64,000 nucleotides of DNA from Ailanthus altissimus (lineage: Eukaryota; Streptophyta; Magnoliopsida; Sapindales; Simaroubaceae). The position numbers were made by a program, and so were the translations under genes. The stretch spans positions 16,527,501 to 16,591,500 of the forward strand of contig OX327711.1 in assembly GCA_946807835.1 (NCBI GenBank), in the 5' to 3' direction. This document shows, one piece after another, positions 45,016-57,084 of the stretch. The notes under the pieces were generated by a model, which was given only the letters and a program-made list of their open reading frames with translations, ran no database searches and had not been told where the DNA came from. Within the stretch, counting starts at the first letter, position 1, and each line of letters starts with the position of its first letter.

Positions 45016-45855
45016 TCTCTCTCTTTCCCTCTATTATTTGCCAGAAAATCTTCATTATATACTCAAGTTCTAATTTGATACCAAGTGCTTGCCTTTGACA
45101 AATAAGATTTTTAATTGAATTGGATAAGCCAATTGCTCGAGCATAGTAGAAAGTTTATTTTCTTTTTTCGTTGTGCTTTTTGTAGTCGGTCAAAGGTAGA
45201 TATGTCCATCATAATTGGTTCAGAAATCAGACAAAAATAGTGGTTTAAGTAAGAATTATTTAATCTTTAAATTAAAAAAGAAAGAAAAGTAGGAATTATT
45301 TACATGTTGAAAAATTCTAGGGAAGTTGAAAATGCCAAACGTGGCCAATATTGATTTAATCAAGCCACGATTAATTGGTCAAAGAGAGGTAAATTAATGG
45401 CACCAAGCAAAATGTTGTTGTATCGGCATGCTAAACCCCATTTGTTTTTCAAAAAAAAATAAAATTTAGTTGGTTTGATTAGGTCCACTTGCACGAAATT
45501 TATTCGTGTCTACGTTTTTTTTCCCAATAATTTCATTAAAAATGCTTAAGAACTAGTAATTTAGCAATTAATTCAGCCAAACTCTGAAATTCAAAAACAC
45601 CTAGCCACCTACCTTTTAAGAAAACGTGAATCAGGAAGTCAACCCACATTAAAACGCGTCGTTTAAAACATTTTGCTTCGGTTCCTTGTTTCTCGTTCCC
45701 CGCTAATTTAGTACGAAAAAGCTCTCGACTGAAGAAAAGTAAAGGCATCGGACGCGTAATTGGCTAATTAAATTCAGTTGAATTCTCTAGCAGCAACGCG
45801 ACTGAGAAAAAGTAACAAAACGCACGCTCTGATTTGAGAGGCGAGAGAAGAAGAG
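45016..45855. other. Intergenic between the plastid-protein gene and the VAP4-like gene
   Basis: Contains the 3' UTR of the left gene and the promoter and 5' UTR of the right one. No gene seen. The last 100 bp is GC-richer, as expected for a 5' UTR (GAGAGGCGAGAGAAGAAGAG before the ATG). Confidence 0.5.
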
Positions 45856-48321
45856 ATGGCCATAGTTGACCGAAATTCGTCGTCTGATAATAGTAAAGGC
45901 TGGGGTTTCTTCAAGCTGCCGTTTCGACAATCAGGGAACAGCAGCACAAGCACAAGCACAAGCACAAACACAAACACGACGTCGTCGTCTTCTGCTTCGT
46001 CGATCTCGCGCTGGCAGCACCACCCCAGCAATCAAAATAACCAACAAGTCGAGGGATCGAATTCGAATCCGCATAGTTCCAATTCGGTTACTTTCGTCGC
46101 ACGATCGCTTTTGCCAACGTGGCGTCGTCTCAAGCTCGATCCAGCAAATAAGCTCTACTTTCCCTGTAAGTGCTTTCAATAGGGCTTTTTTTTTTTTTTA
46201 TAAAAAAAATAGCTAATCTCTTATATGAACTGTTAGAAAACGCGTGATACAGCGTCGAAATAATTAGGAAATTCACCAATATCATACAGAGTTGGAAATT
46301 AGATCAAATTTGGGAATAAAATTGGTATGAAACAATTGAAAGGGTTGAACAAATGAAAAGCAAGGCAAATTTTTTCAGTCAATGCCGAGAATTTCAAGTC
46401 ATTAATGAGAATATTTCAATAAGTCCACCAAGTTTGAACAGGTCTTGTTAATGACTGTGATATTAACATTCCAACAAAAAGAATGCAGCTTCTTTATCCT
46501 CAAAACTAAGAACTTGCATTTTGCTCCAATTTCTATAAGAATAGCTTCATATCACACAATAGTAGTAGAAAAATTATTAGGTTTAAAAGAGAAGGCACTA
46601 TTGAAAAATTGGTTCTGATTTATTGACTTCGCAAAGCCAATACTAAGAAATTTGAAGCTTGGATTCATCTGTCATCTTCATGTTTTTCAACTCAATGGCT
46701 CATCCTCTTTAACATATTTGTTAAACCAGTTTAGGGTTATGTTGCAAGGAATTACTCGTGGGTTTAATGTAAAGAGAATAGAGTGTAAATTTATTTTAGG
46801 TTTGAAAAGTGCTTTACTGAGACTGGGATGGAAAGTTGACACTTGTTTTTAACAACTTTGTGGCATAGCTATCTAGAAGCACTGCATTTTGGTCACAGTG
46901 AATAAAGTTTTGGCTAAATTATAAAGTTCTGAAAAAATTGTAATTTTTCTACTTCAGGGATCAAATACTACTGTCTTTGGAAAATAACCAATACAATGTT
47001 AATATCTATAAATTTTCAATTTGTCCTTAATCTGTTTCTGGCGAGTTTGTTTTCATACTCGACTAAAATGCAGTTGTGTTGATCACTAATTCAAAGCAAG
47101 GAATTTGACTTTTATTAAAAAGTTTTAGCTTTAATTGCTTTAAATTGGTATTAAAATGGGGTTATGCTAATTTATCTTATATATAATTTTTTAATGGTTT
47201 GCATCCTCTCTTCTGTTTCTAGATGAGCCTGGCAAGCAGGTGAGGAGTGCAATCAAGATAAAGAACACAAGCAAGTCGCACGTGGCTTTCAAGGTAAACC
47301 TTGATTTGTGCTTTCATTTTTCTTCATGTTTCTTTTTTGATGGCTTTAGACTATGTTACATCTTCTTGTTGGTTAATCGACTGTCTGACCAAGTTTTTTG
47401 CTTTCTTGCTTCAGTTTCAAACAACTGCACCGAAAAGCTGTTTCATGCGCCCTCCAGGTGCTATTCTTGCTCCACGTGAGAGTCTTATAGCGACTGGTAA
47501 CTACCTGCTCATGACTTCATGGTTTCCCTTCAATTTGGATCATGCTGGCGTTTGGCACACATAATTTTACCATCTATTGTTTTTTAACCAATGCTTACAA
47601 ATTTTATACTTGATTCTGAATGGGTGTGGTAGTCTTCAAATTTGTGGAGCCTCTGGAGAACAATGAAAAACCAACGTATCAAAGGAGTAGGGATAAGTTT
47701 AAAATAATTAGCTTGAAGGTGAAAGGAGAAATGGACTATGTCCCTGAGCTGGTGCGTCAACAACAAGTGTTACATTTTCTAATTGTTGCAATATTTTATT
47801 GCTCTAACTAATTATGTGTTTTGCAGTTTGATGAGCAAAAGGATCAAGCGGCAACAGAGCAAATATTGCGGGTTGTTTTTCTAAATCCTGAGCATCCTGA
47901 TCCTGTAAGTACCACACTAGTACACTCGTGATAAATACCCTGTCTTGCTATTCCTTAGTAAAAAAAGAAAGGAAAGGGAAAAAAAAACTTTAAAATAATG
48001 AAACAAAGGCTTAGAGAAGGCCAATTTATGTGTTTTCACCTCATTATTTTCTGAAGGCTCTGGAAAAATTGAAGCGCCAGTTGACGGAAGCTGATGCTGC
48101 AGTTGCAGCACGTAAGAAGCCACTGGAAGATTCAGGTCCAAAGATCTTTGGGGAAGGGCTTGTCATAGATGAATGGGTGAGTGATATGATAAATTTCTTA
48201 TAAAATTTCACATTGGAAAAGTATTATTCATGCAGTATGTTATATCCATGTGCAGAAAGAGCGAAGAGAAAGATACCTTGCTCGACAACAGGTTGAAGGA
48301 GTAGGAGTAGACTCCATATAG
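45856..48321 (+). CDS. VAP4-like vesicle-associated membrane-protein-associated protein (MSP domain), seven exons
   Basis: VAP/VAP27 proteins use the major sperm protein fold to bind FFAT-type partners at ER contact sites. Exons: 45856-46165, 47223-47293, 47415-47496, 47633-47751, 47827-47904, 48057-48176, 48256-48321; all joins keep frame, total 281 residues. Residues 1-90 are Ser/Thr/Asn-rich, partly from an AGCACA microsatellite (45940-45975). The MSP domain covers about 92-225: LKLDPANKLYFPYEPGKQV, AIKIKNTSKSHVAFKFQTTA, FMRPPGAILAP, then FKIISLKV and TEQILRVVFLNP. The C-terminal part has ALEKLKRQLTEADAAV (helical) and ERRERYLARQQVEG. No C-terminal hydrophobic anchor is visible, unlike classic VAPs but as expected, from memory, for the plant VAP4 branch. 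Intron 1 is 1.06 kb. The acceptor of exon 4 (GTGGTAG) has a weak pyrimidine tract. Confidence 0.92.
45940..45975 (+). repeat. Coding microsatellite (AGCACA)n
   Basis: AGCACA repeats drifting to AACACA encode the Ser-Thr / Asn-Thr run of the VAP4-like N terminus. Likely length-variable between alleles (inference). Confidence 0.85.
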
Positions 48322-49481
48322 GGTGCTTTGTTTGCTTTAATATGATTCAATGAAATTGTATGTCATTCATTGTTGCGTATATACCTCCAATCTTTTGATG
48401 TAAGGTGAATGATGTATCTTTACTAAAAATCATGTAGGAAACCAAAACATCTGTTGTAAAATGTAAGTTGAATTTTTGTTATTTGAGATGTATAAACTTG
48501 TGTAGCTTCATCTCATAGATGTTACAATCTCTCATTTTCAAAAGTAAAATTGCTTTTTTACTATGTAAAACAAATGCCAAGTTTGGTCTGTAACATTGAG
48601 CAGTGTTCTTATAGCAGTGATATGGTTTGGTGAGTTTTGACTCTAGTTAGTTGATTTTGTTGGTGCTTAGTCTCAACTTTCCCCAGTAAATAACTGCCCT
48701 TTTATTCTGAATAATTCGTGATGCATTGCATGGGTAACATTGACAGCGGTAGTAAATGATTTTGCAACCTTTCAATGAATCTCATTTTTGGCCGACCAAA
48801 ATTGAGCATGTTTATTTTACTATTTGTACAGCGATGAGATGCCATTATCGATGGTGAACTATATTAATCATCATCTGCTACATGTGGCATTGTGATTTTG
48901 TTGATCTCCGTTAGTTTTTGAAACATTTGTGTACCCGTGGACGTAATTGGTGGCAGAAAGCAAAAACTTCTGGCACTTTCATTTTGTCTGATGGTTGATT
49001 CATGGAAACCCACAACAAAAAGATGACCTTTCTCTGCTTCTTCCTCCCTGCTTGGTGGCTCTGTCAACTCCTCTTTTATTTATTGGTGCCTGTGGTCGCC
49101 ACATGCTCCTTTATGTTTTATTCTTCAATTATTGGTATGTATCTTTTACTGGCAGTGGTGTAACGTGCATGGACGGCCACGTTGTTGCAGACGACTCTCT
49201 GAAGGAAGTGGCCAAGCAAGTATCTTTGGATGGCATCAATTCATACAAAAACCACGCCGCTAGTAAAACCAGAAACCATGGCCGCCACAACTGGTTTTCA
49301 GTTTTAATTAAATCCTGGGATAACACAAAACCGCTTTCCTCGCCAACTGGAACTATTCACTTGTCGCCTTTTTATATGTGCACAAGTTCATCTGCATCTC
49401 CTACAAACATTTGCAAGAAACAAGATAAATTGAAACAACAAATTAATCAAACAAACAACTCTTAAGAGGAAACAAAAAAAT
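48322..49481. other. 3' flank of the VAP4-like gene and promoter of the next gene
   Basis: No further gene supported. A long open frame at 48995-49465 has no domain, no typical start context and lies in the expected promoter / 5' UTR of the wound-induced gene. A TATA-like TTTATAT lies at 49371-49377, about 110 bp before the ATG. Confidence 0.5.
49371..49377 (+). promoter_or_regulatory. TATA-like element of the wound-induced gene
   Basis: TTTATAT, about 110 bp upstream of the ATG at 49482. Motif only. Confidence 0.35.
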
Positions 49482-49742
49482 ATGAGTTATTTAAGAAGAG
49501 CATGCATGGCAGCAAGTGTAGTAGCGGTGGAAGGCCAAGCTGATTGCACCTCCAGATGGAACTCTAATCTTCGACCTCTTGGTGCAAGTGCAAGCAAGAA
49601 GGGCTACAATAATATTTCATCAGATTCAGATGATGGGCTTTGTAGTTTCAGGGTTGGTGGTGGTGATAAAGAGGAGAAGCGAGCTCAGACTGAAGAGTCT
49701 CTCCGGAGAGTAATGTACTTGAATTGCTGGGCACAAAGCTAG
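49482..49742 (+). CDS. Wound-induced (DUF3774) small protein, second copy
   Basis: 86 residues, intronless. Starts MSYLRRACMAASVVAVEG, the canonical start of the family, and ends EESLRRVMYLNCWAQS with TAG. The middle (residues 28-60) is Ser/Asp/Gly-rich and poorly conserved. The closest relative here is 22152-22409, which shares the C-terminal ESLR.VMYL.CW signature but little else, so the two are distant paralogues rather than a recent tandem pair. No signal peptide or membrane span. Stress-responsive expression is known for the family; nothing in the sequence proves it here. Confidence 0.9.
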   Translation: MSYLRRACMAASVVAVEGQADCTSRWNSNLRPLGASASKKGYNNISSDSDDGLCSFRVGGGDKEEKRAQTEESLRRVMYLNCWAQS

Positions 49743-50060
49743 CCTCCAAATATCCTAACCCTGCACTAAATTACGAGGCAGAAAGCCAAATCTTTTTTAT
49801 TTTCGTTGTAAACGTATCACAAATTCATGTTAATGTACATAAAAAGCCTCTGTTGATAGAAAAGCAAAATAGTTTTAATTATATTAATCTTGAGCAGCCA
49901 GGTGCTTTGTTTTAGTGTACTCCGCCAATTCTTAACTTAAAAAAATTAAATCTGTTAACAAAGCTGAGATTGCTTACTAAAATATTTCAAAGCCGGCTTC
50001 CAACTGTGTTTAAATCGAAAATAAACGGTTTCTTCCTTCTCTTTCTTATGGAGCTTTCTC

Positions 50061-50068
50061 TATAAATA
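50061..50068 (+). promoter_or_regulatory. TATA box of LysM gene 1
   Basis: TATAAATA in CTCTATAAATAGCTG, 70 bp before the ATG. It is conserved in the duplicate at 58056-58063. Confidence 0.75.
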
Positions 50069-50137
50069 GCTGAAAGGATTTAAAGCAATTCATAACACAC
50101 AAGAAACTTAGATTTTATACAAAGAACGAGAAAAAAA

Positions 50138-50522
50138 ATGGCCAACAACAAAAGCTCTACGTTTCTCAAATTGGCTTTGATCCTTGCTCTTCTCCTCATT
50201 GTCTCCGTGGCTGAGAGCCGCATGTTTGCCAGTAAGTTTCCGAGAATTTGAATAACGGTAGAGGTTGACTTTTTTCAGACAATCATTTTCAAATGTCTTT
50301 GTTTTAAGAGTTGTATATACTGGAAATGTGCATACAGTTGGGTTCGGGAAGTCTCCCCCACAATGTGATTCAGTGCATGGTGTAGAAGAAGGAAACACTT
50401 GCTTTGACATTACACAGAAGTTCAACTTGACGACCGACTTCTTCAGTTCCATTAACCCAAATCTCAACTGTGACGCTCTCTTCGTGGGCCAATGGGTTTG
50501 TACTGCCGGCACAGCAAATTAA
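50138..50522 (+). CDS. Small secreted LysM-domain protein, gene 1 (two exons)
   Basis: Exon 1 50138-50231, intron with GTAAGT donor and ATACAG acceptor, exon 2 50338-50522; 92 residues. Residues 1-27 form a signal peptide (hydrophobic LKLALILALLLIVSVAES), so the protein is secreted. The mature part is a single LysM module of about 50 residues: CDSVHGVEEGNTCFDITQKF, then a NPNLNCDALFVGQWVC end and TAGTAN tail. Four Cys (in CDSV, NTCF, LNCD, WVC) probably form two disulfides. LysM modules bind N-acetylglucosamine glycans such as chitin or peptidoglycan, so an apoplastic role in microbe sensing or defence is plausible but unproven. A near-duplicate lies at 58143-59146. Confidence 0.92.
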
Positions 50523-52029
50523 ACTACCAATTTTATTTATTGGGGTTGTTAAATTTCTGATATTTTCTTTTGCCATGTTTATTTTAATAAGCATATGATA
50601 TGACATGATATGATATGATATGCTTCTCCTACTGCCTTAACACTACTTCGAATAAAGTTCATTTTCTTCTTATATGATTACAGAGTTTAAGAGGTCTTGA
50701 GAGAAAAAGATTTACATGTGACGGTTTTAATGGTCTCATTTAATAAAAATATTTCGTGTTTATTTTATTTTCCTCTTAAATATGATTAATGATTTGAATT
50801 ATTTTAAAATAAATATGTTGAAGTATTAAGTTATACACTTTAATTGGACATCATTTTGGTATTAATTCAATCACAGTTTTAATACTAATTTGTTAAAAGA
50901 AATCAGCCTTATCACTAATTTCTTTAATAAATTAGTCTTTACACTAATATTTTTGTTGGGGGTTCTATATACCATAATATCATCATAATTTGATATTTAA
51001 CACCTTAAAAATCTTATGTATATACGGAAGATTTAACTCACGAATAATCAAGAATATAAAACATCAACACGCTAATAAAAATAAAGAAACAAACTACAAA
51101 ATATATGTGATTCGGTCAAAACGCCCAAGTCCATAGAAGATCTATGACTTAACTTCTTTTATTAATTAGATTATTAAGTATCTTACATCACCATAATCTT
51201 ACAAAAATTTTTAGTATTTCTAATTGTAAACTTTTAAGTATCTCTTAAATTATTATAATCTTTATTAGATCTCTTAGCATTTTCTATATCCCATAAGAGA
51301 TTTAACCCAAAGAATAAAGGAATAGCTCGAGTACTCTCAAAATAATCTTTTGGTGCTCCTTTTACTCATATAAGAACAAAACCACCTTCAAAGGTTACAT
51401 CCTAATGCACCACGTACTTAACACCTATTTATCTCTTTTATGTTTACATCTTGATACTTAATATGCTTGACTTTCTCTAAGGACTTACAAGAGTTTATAT
51501 AGTACTTATAAAGTCTATATAAATCTTAAATTTAGTTAAAATAAGAGTTCATGTATTTAGAAGTTCAAAACTCATTCAAAGAAGTCGAATCTTAATCAAG
51601 ATAGAATTTTCGAAAGCTGGGCACCGTGACACTCAGTGCAACTATTGTAGCATTGTAGCGCCGAGCCCTAGTATTGAAACCCTCCTTTTCTTTGCCTCTC
51701 TTTGCTTTTAATTTTTCGTCTTGCTCCTCCCTTGTATGCCCAACATATACTAGATTTTATTTTGACTTTTCATTTAGTATCCATCTCAATTTATACTTAT
51801 ATATGATTGTTGAATCATTAATTTTTAAAAAAAATATATGTGATAAAATTTAATTGATTAGGCGCACGGATAATGAATAAAAAACAAACTTATAATAAAA
51901 GAGTAATCAAAAGAAAAGAGTTATGAGAGAATATGACAAAGAATAGAAAACGGACTAAAAAAAGAAAGTTTAATTGAGAGATAGTAGAAATTTATCTATT
52001 TTTACATCTATTCTAAAATCAACCAATCT
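50523..52029. other. Intergenic; possible LTR remnant at 50954-51780
   Basis: 3' UTR of LysM gene 1, then AT-rich DNA. 50954 onward starts TGTTGGGGGTTCTATATACC and contains CTAATCTTACAAAAAT and GGGCACCGTGACACTCAGTG, the style of a copia LTR, but I found no partner copy or target duplication. No gene seen. Confidence 0.35.
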
Positions 52030-52640
52030 CTTTTTTTTTTTTTTTAGGTTGAAGAGAACTATTATTTATTAAAAATATCATTTCTTACAGCATGAGAAAG
52101 AAAACTAGGAGAAAAGAATCCCAAATGCATGAAACATTATTCGCAATACCATATTTAGCTAAAAGTTGAGCCACCCAATTGGCATCTCGCTTTATACAAC
52201 TACTTTTTGAATACCATTATGAGTAGTCAATAATTCTTGGATTCCCTAAATGATGTTAAATTCAAATGAGAACTTAGAAACACCATGAAAAGCATTAATG
52301 GTATTTTGGCAATCTGTTTCAACAAAAGCAATTTGCAATGCCATATGCTTAGCACATCGTATTCCTTCATCTACATCAATACATTCTGTAAGGAGTAGGC
52401 TAAAAGCACCTGGAATTGTTTTAGTCATAGCCAGCATTACAACACCATTATCATCACAAAATAACAACTCCTTACACCAAAACAATCCAAGTCGGGCAAA
52501 CATGCTGCATCAACATTCCATCGGATGACGGAGATGGATGGAGCAGCTGTAGGTTTTAGATGTTGTTGTAATTCCTGAAACTCAAATAAAAAATGAATCT
52601 GCATCAACCCAAATCTTCTTTCAGAAGTTGCAAATTCATT
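52030..52640 (-). pseudogene. LINE-derived RNase H domain fragment
   Basis: On the minus strand from about 52600: RWNVDAA, then (after a frameshift) CDDNGVVMLAMTKTIPGAFS, LLLTECIDVDEGIRCAKHMA and FVETDCQNTINAF, i.e. the plant-type RNase H (RVT_3) domain found at the C-terminal end of many plant LINE polyproteins. Downstream on that strand the frame breaks but LAKYG-like sense continues. A T-run at about 52029-52046 (a poly(A) tail on the minus strand) marks the 3' end, so it is a 5'-truncated LINE insertion. Confidence 0.75.
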
Positions 52641-53254
52641 CTATAAAAATATATTTATTGTGGTGGTGTTTCTTCAAGTGATTGAATTTTTAGTTCATAT
52701 TTGCATTTCATTTTTATTATGGATCATAGACACGCTGATTTGCATTTACACGAGGATATCGATTATAACTTTGAGCTACAAATTGTTCAACAATTAGGCA
52801 CAAGATTAGAATATTCAGTTAGTGGTGGTGGTAATAAGAGACTACGAAATTTAAATGTATAGAAAATTTTAATTTACATAAAAGGTAGAGATAAGAAAGG
52901 CATCATCTTCGTGAGGTTAAATTTCTTTAATGTGAAGGTTGAATTTTTTTTATTAGTAATAAGGGCAAATATCTTTTATGGGATAGTTTCCATTTGAAAT
53001 CTCGATGTATTTTTGCAATTGGAGAAGTAAACTCGGGTGAACCACAAAAGTGTTATTTTATTTCTATGAAGCGTCTTAATAAATGTCTGATTTATATTAG
53101 CAGACCTACATTTAATATTAAAAAGTTTTTTTATAATATTACATTTAAAATTTTTAAAAAAAATAAGAAATGCATTCCTACTATATTTACATATTGTAAA
53201 TTTTATAAGTCAAGATTAAAGAGTGATAAATACTTGCTTGAAGGGCTCAATAGC
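52641..53254. other. Intergenic, nothing assigned
   Basis: Contains an unsupported open frame from 52720 (MDHRHADLHLHEDIDYNFEL) broken by stops and one at 52994-53266. AT-rich; no domain recognised. Confidence 0.4.
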
Positions 53255-53432
53255 AAAGGGTTATAGTGCATTTCTCCAATAAACTAGAAATCCCAAATTT
53301 GATTCCCCCTATCCTAAGTTAAAAATATATTTATTAAAGAGTGATAATAAAAGTGGCATATCTCATTAAAAATATGGACCAAGCAAGTGCAGCTATGGCG
53401 CCCCATTCTAAGTCTTTTTTCTAAAAAAAAAA
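53255..53432 (+). mobile_element. Possible tRNA-derived SINE fragment
   Basis: CTCAATAGCAAAGGGTTATAGTGC resembles a Pol III A box, and CAAATTTGATTCCCCC, about 40 bp on, resembles a B box. An A-run (about 53420-53433) ends the unit. No clear target duplication was found, so the call is tentative. Confidence 0.35.
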
Positions 53433-56010
53433 ATTAATAATGAATTTTTTATAGTTTTATCTTCTAAAATATGTATTTTGTAATTTAACTCCTAAAATTT
53501 CAAATCTAATATTAAGCCCTTAATATAATTAAACTACAATTTAATATAATTTTTAATTTTAACATTGAGCTCCGCCGCCTTAAATTATAGTTCCGCCCCT
53601 CATCCCAAGATAAGAGTGAACAAAAAAATTGACTAAACCGATTGATTCTTAATCAATTTGCTTCAAAGATTGATTTTTAGTTGATTCTATTTATTTGAAA
53701 TCTAAATTCAATTCCAATTCACTTTGATTCAATTCAAAATAGAAAAAATAAGCTTAAAATAAACCCAAAAAATTCAAAAATCAAACTGAACTAAATCAAA
53801 CCAAGTTAATTCAATTCTATCTCAAAAAATCAATCGGTTTAATTTTTAATCGGTTCAATTTCAAACTAAGACTTGAAACCAACATTGCCCGAGTGTAGCC
53901 TAAAGACCCAAAGCATCATAGTCACCCTTAATATACTTTCCACTATTATATGTGATCTAATAACTCCTCCAATCTGAATTATAATATTTGAGCAGCTTTT
54001 AGTGCAAGTGACAAGGTATTAGATTATCAAAGAAGTAAATTAATAGATAATATACTTAAATGCCTAATATTGAATGATTGGGATGTAACAATAGATAGAG
54101 CACAAAATGATTGTGAGGACATGGTTGAAGATTTTGAAAATCTATAAATGTGAGAAGCTTAATTACTGATTTAAATTTATCTTTCAAATCTTTTTAATTT
54201 TGAGTTAGAAGATTGCAAATGATTAGTAGTTTAATAGGTGTCAACTTAATTATAATGTACTAAAATTATAGTGATACAATTGTCACTCTTTTTTTTACTA
54301 TATAAAAAATTGAATATTTTATTTTAATCAATAAAAACAAGCACTCTATTAAATTTTATCCAATCGTCATATTATTAATAAAAATAAAATAATTGAAGAA
54401 CTTTTAATTTTTTTTATTACACAATACTAAATTAATTCAAAAGAATTTCGTTGGTTGGCTTGAAGAAAGTCCGCTAGAGCCCACTTTATATTGATCATGG
54501 CTTGACAGGCGGGTTAAGTCTAATAGTGATGGGCTTTGTCTCGGCCCAACCTGTAAGCGTACCTGAGCTCTATTTAATTTTGCCCAACCCTTCTATTTTT
54601 TTTTAATAAAGGAAAGAGAATAGTTACCTAAAAATTCTGAAATTTCTACAATTTAACTTTTTTTTTTTCACTAAATTTTATAATAATTTTTTTTAATAAA
54701 AAAAATCCCTTGACGCCGCTTCTTAAATAAACGCCAAATCATTTGGTCACCCCTTGACTTTTCAAACTAAAGTACTTCACTTCTCCAATCAAATTTTTGT
54801 CAGTTATATCTCAGTTTGCATGTACTTTCAATTCTTAATTAATGGAGTAAAAAACGCGTTTCATTTCCAAGTTATGCTTTACACATGTATTAGGCGTTGA
54901 TTCTTTCTTGAGTTTCCTCGGTAATTTTTTCGTTTTTCTTATAGTTACAGCGTTTGCTCTGTTTGATTGTTGAGAAAATATAAGGAAAAGAAACATGACT
55001 CATAAACGAGCCTTGCATATCTCGTTTCTTTTTTATTAGTATAACCAAAATGAGGACTGCACTTCTCTTTTTAATCATTTCCTAGACAATTGGAAAAATA
55101 CTTTTTTTTAAGATTTTAATGACGATAAGTTATTTATTTAAAAATTATTATTTTATTTATGTCATACTTTTATACATATGATATATTATTTGCACAGGAC
55201 GTATGTCTTGTATAAAACTTATTTTTTATGTAAAATAAATTTGTTTCTTATCCCTTTTTTGTAGTAATATTAAATTTATATAAAAGCTATTTATTATACA
55301 TATTCATTCATTATGAAAAAATATTCATACTTTTTTATAATTTTTATATAATATCAGAGTTTTAAATTTTTTTTATACTTTGTATTTTAAATAATATTTT
55401 TTTAAATTCTCGTTGTTAGTTTTATAATAAATGAATAGTCATTATTTTATAAAAAAAATCTTAAAAGCATGTTGTAATAATAGTATTCATGAAGGAGTAG
55501 ATAAAGTTGTAATAATATCCACGAAGGAGGAGCAGATATAACCACAATCAATAATGCTTATCCAGATACACTTAGTAAAATTTATGTATTTTTTATTACT
55601 TCTAAAAATAATATATGAATTATTAATATAGATGCATAAGATCATATGATCAAAGACATTAGTCAGTTAAAAAAATTTCTCTCTTCTTCTTAGTTAATAT
55701 TTTCACGACCAATGAGACAGTACATCTCTTATTATTAGATAATAACATTTATTAAATAAACATTTTTTTCATTTTTTTTAACTCTAAAAATTTACTTGAG
55801 CTTGGAATTTGATTATACAGTATGCACATTGTATGCAATGTAAAATTTCTCTTCACTAAATGATTTATAAGCCAGGTGTTCTCTTTAAGTTAAGCATGAA
55901 GGACATATGCATAAAACACACAAAATAAACTAAGTTCTTATTTAAATAAGGGGGAAAATTTGAGCTTAGATTTGGTTTTGTTTTTATTTGGTTATGGAAT
56001 GATAAAGTAA
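53433..56010. other. Intergenic AT-rich DNA
   Basis: No gene. 53600-53880 has AAACCGATTGATTCTTAATC / AATCAATCGGTTTAATT inverted motifs, likely a decayed MITE. 54460-54600 has the GGGCTTTG..CGGCCCAACC style of anonymous plant repeats. 55080-55760 is low-complexity AT. Confidence 0.45.
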
Positions 56011-57084
56011 GGGATAAAGACAATTTTGTCTTAATGTTTTAGGTTAATTAATAATTTTGTTTTAATTCGTTAATTTTTATCGTCAATTTGAATAAAAAGT
56101 TTATATTTAGTATACTTTTACCATTTTATCTTTAATATATAAATGGACACGTGTCATTATATAATTTGTTACAAATGACACGTGTTATTGTATAATTTGT
56201 TATATTATTAATAAAATAAATTAAAAAAAAACTGACACTGTCATCGAAAACGGCGGCCAGCTAATTATCGGTGAGCATTTTTGGGCGACACGCCAACAAC
56301 AAAACTTTATTAAATTTATATTATTAAATTCTATTTTTCTTGATTTACACAGTGATGAGATCATTTTTAATAAAAAAAATACTAAAAAATGGTCCAAAAT
56401 AGTGGAGAGTGGCGATGGCCACTGCCAACCGCCGTTAAACGGTGAGGTGGTGACTTGCACCTACCGTCGATCTATTCATCTGTGTTGGCGGTGCATGTCA
56501 CCGCCCCAATGTTTAACGGCGGCCGACGGTGGCTACCACCATTCTCCACCATTTTTGATTATTTTCTGATCTTTTTTATTAAAAAAAATATCTCATCACT
56601 GTATAAATAAATAAAAAATAGAGTTCAATAATATAAATTTGATAAATTTTTGTTGTCAGCGTGTCACCGGCGGTCAGCTAGCCTCTATTTTTAGCGACAA
56701 TGTCAGTTTTTATTTTTAATTTTTTTGTATAATTTAATTTATTTACAAATTATTTTTAAAAAATAAACCAATTACATAGTGACACGTGTCTAAAAATACT
56801 AATCATATTTTAACACATGTCATATTATTAAAGTTTATTTTTAAAATTATATTAAATTAATTTAATGGATAAAATTGTACCACGTATTTAAAAAGATAAT
56901 GAATAAGTAAGATTGTGCCATATGTTTAATGGGTAATTTATTTATACGGTTAGATTACATTTTTATCCTTATACTATTAAAATTAATGACAAAAATTAAT
57001 AAATTAGGACAAAATTAAATATTTTATATTTAATAAAAATAAAATTATTAATTAACCTAAAAAAGATAAAATTACCTTTATCCC
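56011..57084. mobile_element. MULE-type MITE 2 with long inverted repeats
   Basis: A 1074-bp foldback element. Ends GGGATAAAGACAATTTTGTC and (inverted) GGGATAAAGGTAATTTTATC, with inverted similarity continuing several hundred bp (ACACGTGTC, ACTGACA.TGTC, GCGTGTC..GGCGG, CAACAAAA.TTTAT). It is flanked by GATAAAGTAA (56001-56010) and GACAAAGTAA (57085-57094), 9 of 10 identical. The central part (about 56400-56560) is GC-rich (ACCGCCGTTAAACGGTGAGG). Long TIRs with a 9-10-bp duplication fit Mutator-like non-autonomous elements. Confidence 0.75.

Larger units (their letters stand above)
49835..50540 (+). repeat. Segmental duplication, copy 1 (LysM gene with promoter)
   Basis: Aligns by eye with 57822-59160: TGCTTTGTTTTAGTGT.CTCCGCCA, AACAAAGCTGAGATTGCTT, CTTCTAACTGTGTTTAAATCGA-like, CTTTCTTATGGAGCTT, TATAAATAGCT, AAAGCAATTCATA, then the coding exons. 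It begins in the 3' UTR of the wound-induced gene at 49482, so the duplication took a piece of that gene's tail along. Confidence 0.85.

Noticed and set aside
45866..46216. Alternative frame overlapping exon 1 of the VAP4-like gene
   Set aside because: Shadow frame produced by the AGCACA repeat; the true frame joins in phase through all seven exons to the MSP domain.
48995..49465. 156-codon plus-strand open frame between the VAP4-like and wound-induced genes
   Set aside because: No recognisable domain, and the sequence lies where the promoter and 5' UTR of the gene at 49482 should be; composition is not coding-like.
50108..50512. 134-codon minus-strand frame across LysM gene 1
   Set aside because: Antisense shadow of the LysM exon 2; no family resemblance.
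54460..54600. GC-rich GGGCTTTGTCTCGGCCCAACC stretch considered as a MITE
   Set aside because: No inverted termini or target duplication could be found; left as anonymous repeat.
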